From: Chitinophagales bacterium
GTDB lineage: Bacteria; Bacteroidota; Bacteroidia; Chitinophagales; UBA10324
DNA length: 49,594 nt
NCBI GenBank assembly: GCA_013816805.1
Contig: JACDDS010000021.1
Span: 1 to 49,594 of the forward strand
Direction of reading: 5' to 3'
In this document: positions 43,591 to 49,594 of the stretch, in pieces
Numbering within the stretch: the first letter of the stretch is position 1
Layout of the letters: each line of letters opens with the position of its first letter
The notes under the pieces: generated by a model
Told to the model about the DNA's origin: nothing
Database searches by the model: none
What the model saw: only the letters and a program-made list of their open reading frames with translations
Program-made: the position numbers and the translations under genes

Positions 43591-44414
43591 CAGTAAAAAT
43601 CAATTCTTCTGTTTCGGTTCCAGTATTTCACCAGTAAAAATCCTATTACTGCTCCGCCTATATGTGCAAAATGCGCCACATTATCCTGTGCCCCGCTAAA
43701 GCCCGCATATAATTCAAAAGCTGCATAGATAAATACAAAATATTTTGCCTTAACAGGTACAAAAAAATAAACATAAAGATAAGTATTCGGAAACAGCATT
43801 CCGAAAGCTACCAGCACTCCGAAAACAGCACCGGAAGCGCCGACAATAGGAATATCAGCATATATTTTTAAGATGCTGTAAGCAAGATCAACAGATTGCC
43901 GGGCAATAGAAGTATCTTTCGGAATCTGTTTCCATTGGTCAATAAAACTTTGAACAGCTCCGGAATTAAGTAAATAATCGTAGCGCGCAGTGAGCGTGGC
44001 GAAAGAAGCAATATCGGGGTGGAGGGCATATGTATCAATTGCGCTTTGCATATGGGAATATACAAACCAGGTAACTCCCAGATGCATTACAGCACCTCCT
44101 AATCCACATACAAAGTAGAAGATGAGGAAACGCTTTGGACCCCATACATTTTCCAATGCACTGCCAAACATCCAGAGTGCAAACATGTTGGAAAAAATAT
44201 GCAGGAAGCTTCCGTGCATAAACATGTGACTAATTAGCTGGAATGGCTTAAATAGGCTTGATGAAAAAAAATGCAGCCCCAGTAAATTGACGAGATCAAC
44301 ACCATACTTTTGCTGTATTACCAGAGTTGTAAAAAACATAAGGACATTTATTATCAGTAAGTTTTTTACAATTACGGGCAGGATTTGAAACCGGGTGGGC
44401 CGAAAGTCAGACAT
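43590..44414 (-). CDS. Rhomboid-family intramembrane serine protease (first of tandem pair)
   Basis: A 274-residue protein with six or seven transmembrane segments. The catalytic Ser is in VGASGAVFGVLVAFG, and the His in HFAHIGGAVIGFLLV; HGSFLHIFSNMFALWMFG has the conserved H..N region. Between the second and fourth segments there is an insert of about 60 residues (HMQSAIDTYALHPDIAS...) that is longer than in the minimal fold. It shares the fold with its neighbour but is clearly diverged, so this is an old tandem duplication. It stands first in the rhomboid-rhomboid-EEP unit; upstream lies an antiporter, with about 140 bases between the two genes. Confidence 0.9.
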   Translation of the reverse strand: MSDFRPTRFQILPVIVKNLLIINVLMFFTTLVIQQKYGVDLVNLLGLHFFSSSLFKPFQLISHMFMHGSFLHIFSNMFALWMFGSALENVWGPKRFLIFYFVCGLGGAVMHLGVTWFVYSHMQSAIDTYALHPDIASFATLTARYDYLLNSGAVQSFIDQWKQIPKDTSIARQSVDLAYSILKIYADIPIVGASGAVFGVLVAFGMLFPNTYLYVYFFVPVKAKYFVFIYAAFELYAGFSGAQDNVAHFAHIGGAVIGFLLVKYWNRNRRIDFY

Positions 44415-44556
44415 GTCGCGAAGTTATAGGTTATCGTGAATAGGTTAATGTAAGCACGAATAGAATATTGGAAAACTCTTTTGGTAGCAACCATAATATT
44501 TTACGGCAATTTTTAACGTGGTAAATCATTAAAGCGCTGCGCGTTAGTAAATACTG

Positions 44557-45831
44557 CTATAAAAAAATCAGCCATATAAGAGCCAGAATGGGTAGCAGGA
44601 TTGGAAAAGCATAGCTCCATATATATCGAAAAAAGGAGGGCATTTCCACACGCATGTCTTCAGCTATTGATTTTACTATAAAATTTGGTCCATTTCCTAT
44701 ATACGTTATAGCGCCGAAAAATACGGCGGCCATCGAAATAGCTTTGAGATAAATAATATACTCCGGATTTTGAGAGAAAAGATAAACCGAAGAATTGTCA
44801 GTAGCAGCGAGGTTAAAGTAGGACATTACTACGGTTAAAAAAGTGAGATATGCCGGTGCATTATCGAGAAAACTGGAGGCAATACCAGTGCTCCAGAAAA
44901 TAATACCAGGATTAAAATATTCCGTACTCCTGTATTGATTTGTAAAATCAGAAAGAAATGTTAAGGCTGGAATCATTGTAAAAAATATCCCAAAAAATAA
45001 AAATCCTACCTCCAGAATGGGTTCCCAGTGAAACTTATTACGTACCAATATTTTTTTATCACAAAAGATATAACAGGCGAATAGAAGGACACCTTGTAAA
45101 ATCTCACGCACAAAAGAATGACCATGAAATGAGGGCAGCCAGTGTATTTTTGCCGGATCCAGAAATACGGTTAGCATAATGAGAATTAGCCAAATAAGAT
45201 TTTTTAAACCTTCAATTCTTAAGGTTCCGGTTCGCTTCTGAAAAGGCAAAACACTTTTTTTATTATTTCGAGAATCAAAAAAAATAAAAATGGTCAACAA
45301 TAATCCCACAACAAATAACCATTGATAAAATATATTATGGATCATCCATTCAAATGGAATACCCCGAAGGTAACCGAGAAATAATGGTGGCCCCATAGGC
45401 GTGAGGCCGCCTCCGACATTGCTGACTAAAAAAATAAAAAATACAATCAGGTAAGGCTTAATACGGTGTTCGTTTAATTGTATAAATGGCCGGATCAGCA
45501 ATATAGAGGCGCCGGTAGTACCTATAAAGTTTGCAAGAACAGCTCCTGTAAATAAGATTAAGGTGTTAACAAAAGGACTAGGCTTGAAATCCAGCTTAAT
45601 GAATATACTCCCGGAAACGACAAATAAGGCACTCAGTAAGGATATAAAAGAAAAATAATCAAAGCCAGCGGTTTCTATATCATGAATATTTTTTTTAATA
45701 AAAATATAGTAACCTATTACCAGCGCACTTAAAAAAATGGATATGGATTTATAATTTCTCTTCCAGTATTTTGGAAAAGCAACCGGTCCTAAAGCAATTA
45801 ATAATAGTAAAATGACGAAAGGTGAAACCAT
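44557..45831 (-). CDS. Sodium:proton antiporter / CitMHS_2-like ion transporter
   Basis: A 424-residue polytopic protein with about 11 or 12 transmembrane segments in the ion-transporter (IT) superfamily fold. Signatures are two discontinuous-helix motifs, ANFIGTTGASILLIRPFI and ASSFLDNAPAYLTFLTVV, and GGGLTPMGPPLFLGYLRGIPF. Similar proteins are named Na+:H+ antiporter or putative citrate transporter (CitMHS_2). I favour ion antiport or anion transport without more precision. The gene is single on the minus strand, divergent from kup1, with 221 bases between. Confidence 0.8.
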   Translation of the reverse strand: MVSPFVILLLLIALGPVAFPKYWKRNYKSISIFLSALVIGYYIFIKKNIHDIETAGFDYFSFISLLSALFVVSGSIFIKLDFKPSPFVNTLILFTGAVLANFIGTTGASILLIRPFIQLNEHRIKPYLIVFFIFLVSNVGGGLTPMGPPLFLGYLRGIPFEWMIHNIFYQWLFVVGLLLTIFIFFDSRNNKKSVLPFQKRTGTLRIEGLKNLIWLILIMLTVFLDPAKIHWLPSFHGHSFVREILQGVLLFACYIFCDKKILVRNKFHWEPILEVGFLFFGIFFTMIPALTFLSDFTNQYRSTEYFNPGIIFWSTGIASSFLDNAPAYLTFLTVVMSYFNLAATDNSSVYLFSQNPEYIIYLKAISMAAVFFGAITYIGNGPNFIVKSIAEDMRVEMPSFFRYIWSYAFPILLPILALIWLIFL

Positions 45832-46026
45832 ACTTTAGGTGGAATGCCTCAGATGAAAACAAGATCAAACATCAGAAAACCTAGTGCTACTTACCTATTT
45901 TCATAGGGTATAAAGAAAAGTCTTTCGACCTAAAGCCATTTTTAAATGATATCTAACCGGCATAGCTATATCATTCCATCCCTATAATAACATATTATAA
46001 GCAAGCCCCGATTAATTATATCGGCT

Positions 46027-46034
46027 TAACTTTG
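46027..46034 (+). promoter_or_regulatory. -7 promoter box of kup1
   Basis: TAACTTTG is a perfect TAnnTTTG and ends 18 bases before the GTG start, so the leader is very short. The sequence from here to the start resembles that in front of the second kup copy at the same spacing. Confidence 0.5.
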
Positions 46035-46052
46035 CGCGCCTAAATTTTTACA

Positions 46053-48044
46053 GTGGATAACAGGAGTACTGTCAACCGTCTTTCCGTTGGTCTTTTAATG
46101 ATAACCATTGGAATCGTTTTCGGGGATATTGGCACTTCTCCGCTCTATGTCATGTCCGCTATTATAGGCGATAAAACCTTGAGCAAAGAGCTTATTTATG
46201 GAGGTGTTTCCTGCGTGTTCTGGACGCTTACATTAATTACCTCGATAAAATATGTACTGCTGGTGCTTCGGGCCGATAATAAGGGAGAGGGTGGAATTTT
46301 TGCTTTGTATGCTTTAGTGCGAAAGCGGGCTAAGTGGCTGGTAATCCCTGCTATTATCGGTGGTGCTACACTATTAGCTGATGGTATTATTACCCCGGCT
46401 ATTTCTGTATCTTCTGCAGTGGAAGGATTGCGCGATATAAATGATAGCATTGAAACGGTGCCCATTGTATTGGTTTTAATTGCTATCCTGTTTATTTTTC
46501 AGCGTGCTGGTACTCGTATTGTTGGTGCTGCTTTCGGCCCTGTCATGTTTATATGGTTTCTCATTCTGGGATTATTTGGTTTTGAAAAAATTCTGGGTCA
46601 CCTTCAGATTTTAGGTGCGATTAATCCGGTATATGCCATAGACCTTGTGGCGGAATACCCTAATGGATACTGGTTACTGGGTTCGGTATTTCTTTGTACT
46701 ACGGGGGCTGAAGCTCTTTATTCAGATCTTGGTCATTGTGGAAAAATAAATATTCGCGTAAGCTGGGTCTTTGTTAAAATTTGTCTTCTGCTCAATTATT
46801 TCGGTCAGGCTGCCTGGCTGATGCAGTATCAGGGAATGCAACGTTCTGACCTTCCCGCTTCCAATCCATTTTATGGTATTATGCCTGATGGATTTCTTAT
46901 TTATGGAATCATCTTAGCCACATTTGCTACCATCATTGCCAGCCAGGCAATGATAACCGGGGCTTATACATTGATTAATGAAGCGATGCGGCTCAACTTT
47001 TGGCCTAAAGTACGGGTCCGGCATCCTACGGACCAGCGTGGTCAATTGTACGTGCCTTCTATCAACTGGATATTGTTGGTCGGATGTATTGCAGTCGTTT
47101 TATTTTTCCGGGAATCGAAGAATATGGAAGCTGCTTATGGCCTTGCAATAAATATTACCCTTTTGGTTACCACTATTCTTATATGTGCATATGTCTATAT
47201 CCGGAGAGGCTCGCTAACCATAGCTATAGCTATAGGTGTTGCTTATTTATTTATAGAAATTATATTCCTTATAGCTAATCTTATCAAATTTCCACACGGA
47301 GGATATATTGCAATCATTGCATCATTATCATTCTTTGTAGTCATGTTTGTGTGGTATAAAGGCAGAAGGATCAAGAATCGTTTTTTGGAATTTGGATCCA
47401 TGAAAGACTTGCTGCCGAAATTGGTAGAGCTCAGTGAAGACCAGAGTGTTCCCAAGTATGCATCTCATGTCATTTTTTTAACGAGCGCCAACTATCCTTC
47501 CCAGATAGAATCGAAAGTATTGTTTTCTATTTTCAACAAGCAGCCGAAGCGTGCCGATACGTACTGGTTTGTTCATGTTGATGTGATAGATGAGCCTTAT
47601 ACAATGGAATATGAGATGGAAGTGCTGGAACCGAATTTGGTGTTCCGCATAGATTTCAGGTTAGGATTCCGAATGGAGCCACGGATCAATTTGTTTCTGC
47701 GCAAGGTTATTGAAGACATGGTAGAAAAGGGTGAGGTAGATATAACGAGCCGGTATGAATCGCTGAATAAATACCACCTGCCGGGTGATTTCCGGTTTGT
47801 AGTAATGGAGAAATTTCTCTCCTATGAGAATGAGCTGCCCTTCTTTGAAAAGATCATAATGGATATTTATTTCTTTTTAAAAAGGATTTCACTGTCTGAA
47901 GGAACAGAATTTGGCCTGGATACCAGTGCAGTAACCATAGAAAAGATTCCACTTATACTCACCCGGCCCCGGGAACTAAAATTAACAAGGGTAGAGGAAA
48001 ATGGAGATATGTTAGAGAAAGCAGAAACCACAGTGGAACTATAA
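46053..48044 (+). CDS. kup: KUP-family potassium uptake transporter, copy 1
   Basis: A 663-residue K+:H+ symporter. The N-terminal half has about 12 transmembrane segments with IGIVFGDIGTSPLYVMS (hallmark GDIGTSPLY), RADNKGEGGIFALYAL, ADGIITPAISVSSAVEGL and TGAEALYSDLGHCG. The C-terminal ~220 residues (after WYKGRRIKNRFLEFG, about residue 434) form the cytosolic domain. The start is GTG in front of DNRSTVNRLSVG, which matches the start of the second copy. It takes up potassium for turgor and pH homeostasis. It is the first of a tandem pair; the next gene starts 138 bases later with the same orientation. Confidence 0.93.
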   Translation: MDNRSTVNRLSVGLLMITIGIVFGDIGTSPLYVMSAIIGDKTLSKELIYGGVSCVFWTLTLITSIKYVLLVLRADNKGEGGIFALYALVRKRAKWLVIPAIIGGATLLADGIITPAISVSSAVEGLRDINDSIETVPIVLVLIAILFIFQRAGTRIVGAAFGPVMFIWFLILGLFGFEKILGHLQILGAINPVYAIDLVAEYPNGYWLLGSVFLCTTGAEALYSDLGHCGKINIRVSWVFVKICLLLNYFGQAAWLMQYQGMQRSDLPASNPFYGIMPDGFLIYGIILATFATIIASQAMITGAYTLINEAMRLNFWPKVRVRHPTDQRGQLYVPSINWILLVGCIAVVLFFRESKNMEAAYGLAINITLLVTTILICAYVYIRRGSLTIAIAIGVAYLFIEIIFLIANLIKFPHGGYIAIIASLSFFVVMFVWYKGRRIKNRFLEFGSMKDLLPKLVELSEDQSVPKYASHVIFLTSANYPSQIESKVLFSIFNKQPKRADTYWFVHVDVIDEPYTMEYEMEVLEPNLVFRIDFRLGFRMEPRINLFLRKVIEDMVEKGEVDITSRYESLNKYHLPGDFRFVVMEKFLSYENELPFFEKIIMDIYFFLKRISLSEGTEFGLDTSAVTIEKIPLILTRPRELKLTRVEENGDMLEKAETTVEL

Positions 48045-48156
48045 TGATATTGTTCATAGCCAGAATCTTCAGCATGTAAAAATAAGTGTCGATAAAATTA
48101 TAGTAAAGCTTAAATTGCCTTGTTAAAAAACCAACAATATCGATATCGCAATCTCT

Positions 48157-48164
48157 TATCTTCG
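48157..48164 (+). promoter_or_regulatory. -7-like box of the second kup copy
   Basis: TATCTTCG is one base off TAnnTTTG and ends exactly 18 bases before the GTG start, the same distance as in front of kup copy 1. It may give the second copy its own promoter. Confidence 0.35.
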
Positions 48165-48182
48165 TGAACGTAAATTTTTATT

Positions 48183-49594
48183 GTGGATAGCAGGAGTACT
48201 GTCAATCGCCTTTCGGCGGGTTTATTATTAATTACAATTGGTATTGTCTACGGCGATATAGGGACGTCTCCCCTATATGTGATGTCTGCCATTGTAGGCA
48301 ACAGGGTGATAAGCAAAGAGCTTATTTATGGAGGGGTTTCCTGCGTATTCTGGACACTTACACTTATTATTTCTATTAAATATGTATTTCTGGTTCTTCG
48401 AGCCGATAATAAAGGGGAAGGAGGAGTCTTTGCCTTGTATGCTTTAGTGCGAAAACGTGCCAGGTGGCTGGTTATACCTGCTATGATCGGTGGATCTACA
48501 CTGCTTGCTGATGGAATGATTACTCCTGCTATTTCTGTTTCCTCTGCTGTAGAGGGACTAAGAAATATTAATGAGGAAATTCAAACGGTTCCAATTGTTA
48601 TTATTATAATAACCTCCTTATTTCTCTTCCAGCGGGCAGGAACCCGAATTGTGGGAAGCTTATTTGGGCCGTTTATGGTTATCTGGTTCCTGATGCTTGC
48701 TGTAATGGGTGTGAGCAAAATTGTTCATCATATTGAAATTTTTAAGGCTATTAACCCGATGTATGCCATTCAGTTACTCACTAATTATAAGGAGGGGTAC
48801 TGGTTGCTCGGTGCCGTATTTTTATGTTCTACCGGTGCCGATGCTCTATATTCTGATTTGGGGCATTGCGGAAAAGTTAATATTCGTGTAAGCTGGATTT
48901 TTGTAAAAGTTTGCCTCCTGCTAAACTATTTCGGGCAGGCAGCCTGGCTGATGCAATACGAAGAGCTGAAAAGAACAGATATTCCGGTAGCCAACCCTTT
49001 CTATGGCATTGTACCGGATTGGTTCCTGCTACCTTCCATTGTTATTGCAACGTTTGCCGCCATTATTGCAAGCCAGGCCATGATTACAGGAGCTTTTACA
49101 TTAATAAATGAAGCTATGCGACTTAATCTTTGGCCAAAGGTGCGAGTACGGTATCCCACAATTCAACGGGGCCAATTATATGTTCCCTCCATTAACTGGA
49201 TACTATTAACAGGCTGCATTGGGGTTGTGCTGTATTTTCAGGAATCTAAATATATGGAAGCTGCTTATGGTTTAGCAATTAATGTTACCATGATTGTTAC
49301 TACGATATTAATTAGCACGTATGCTTATGTCAGACGCGGATCATTCACGATTATGCTCACCATTGGTTTCACATTTTTATTTATTGAGTTTTGTTTTCTG
49401 GTTGCTAACCTGATCAAGTTTCCTCTTGGAGGGTATATTGCTTTTCTCGCAGCATTTACCTTTTTATCTATAATGTACGCATGGTATAAAGGCAGAAGGA
49501 TCAAGAATCGTTTTTTGGAATTTGGATCCATGAAAGACTTGCTGCCGAAATTGGTAGAGCTCAGTGAAGACCAGAGTGTTCCCAAGTATGCATC
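48183..49594 (+). CDS. kup: KUP-family potassium uptake transporter, copy 2 (3' end outside window)
   Basis: The frame starts at GTG 48183 and stays open to the end of the window (470 codons). The product begins MDSRSTVNRLSAGLLLITIG and contains YGDIGTSPLYVMS and GEGGVFALYALVRKRARW, matching copy 1 codon for codon without gaps up to codon 433 but with many substitutions. From codon 434 (49482) to the end, 113 bases are identical to copy 1 (47352-47464). The first 433 codons are therefore a true diverged paralogue, while the last 38 may be an assembly join or recent gene conversion. The cytosolic domain is mostly missing because of the edge. Confidence 0.9.
   Translation, partial: MDSRSTVNRLSAGLLLITIGIVYGDIGTSPLYVMSAIVGNRVISKELIYGGVSCVFWTLTLIISIKYVFLVLRADNKGEGGVFALYALVRKRARWLVIPAMIGGSTLLADGMITPAISVSSAVEGLRNINEEIQTVPIVIIIITSLFLFQRAGTRIVGSLFGPFMVIWFLMLAVMGVSKIVHHIEIFKAINPMYAIQLLTNYKEGYWLLGAVFLCSTGADALYSDLGHCGKVNIRVSWIFVKVCLLLNYFGQAAWLMQYEELKRTDIPVANPFYGIVPDWFLLPSIVIATFAAIIASQAMITGAFTLINEAMRLNLWPKVRVRYPTIQRGQLYVPSINWILLTGCIGVVLYFQESKYMEAAYGLAINVTMIVTTILISTYAYVRRGSFTIMLTIGFTFLFIEFCFLVANLIKFPLGGYIAFLAAFTFLSIMYAWYKGRRIKNRFLEFGSMKDLLPKLVELSEDQSVPKYA

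Noticed and set aside
45832-46052. Possible riboswitch (c-di-AMP type) upstream of kup1
   Set aside because: The inferred leader after the -7 box is under 20 bases, leaving no room for a structured aptamer, and no matching motif was seen.
47243-49585. Antisense frames at 47243-47455 and 49325-49585 with similar translations
   Set aside because: They are mirror translations of the same kup segment and its repeated copy, not genes.
1-49594. CRISPR array, prophage, toxin-antitoxin or restriction system
   Set aside because: No regularly spaced repeats, no integrase or phage genes and no defence-type genes were seen on either strand.

Overview
The window reads as a chromosomal contig from a member of the Bacteroidota, probably a free-living Chitinophagales or Sphingobacteriales-like lineage; the exact taxon is inference. 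Supporting signs are four type IX secretion (T9SS) style cargo genes (one broken), a SusC/SusD pair, a coaX-OMP-lptC-ppiD block, DUF2480 and DUF6427 proteins, frequent TTG/GTG starts, and Bacteroidota-type -7 promoter boxes (TAnnTTTG) instead of sigma-70 boxes.

Layout. (1) 1-8979: a minus-strand run of secreted surface proteins. It comprises a small secreted protein, a giant modular protein of about 2174 residues split by one frameshift (beta-rich repeats, DUF3494 ice-binding-like domain, clan GH-A-like glycosidase, Ig-like domains, beta-helix, T9SS tail), a 498-residue T9SS beta-propeller-like protein, and a shorter paralogue of it cut off by the 3' end of an IS110-type transposase at the window edge. 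(2) 9137-9264: tRNA-Phe(GAA) with its own promoter and terminator. (3) 9291-16091: a small membrane protein, a class-III aminotransferase, a very large BNR-repeat exported protein, a polytopic membrane protein and an HdeD-like protein. (4) 16263-24223: a GT2 plus GT39 glycosyltransferase pair, an exported protein, DUF6427, purQ and dsbD. (5) 24364-29168: a SusC/SusD nutrient-uptake pair closed by a terminator. (6) 29189-35705: coaX, an outer-membrane protein, lptC and a PpiD-like foldase (envelope biogenesis), then a terminator, a DUF2480 protein and a lytic transglycosylase. (7) 35922-39277: rnhB, a NarL-type response regulator broken by a one-base frameshift, a 304-bp intergenic region with a 25-bp palindrome, and a T9SS-targeted sulfatase. 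(8) 39287-45831: a minus-strand set with a nitronate-monooxygenase-like flavoprotein, a sugar nucleotidyltransferase, an exo/endonuclease/phosphatase protein, two coupled rhomboid proteases and an antiporter. (9) 46053-49594: tandem KUP potassium transporters, the second running off the end.

Much of the content concerns the cell surface: secretion of glycan-active enzymes, TonB-dependent uptake, LPS export, envelope protein folding and glycosylation. Both window edges look like assembly break points. The left edge lies in an insertion sequence. The right edge lies in a 113-bp stretch identical to the upstream kup gene, although the two genes differ clearly elsewhere. I found no CRISPR array, phage or obvious defence island. 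The most unusual items are the giant ice-binding/glycosidase fusion with its frameshift, the IS110-interrupted paralogue, the frameshifted orphan regulator beside a palindrome and a sulfatase, and the tandem kup genes.
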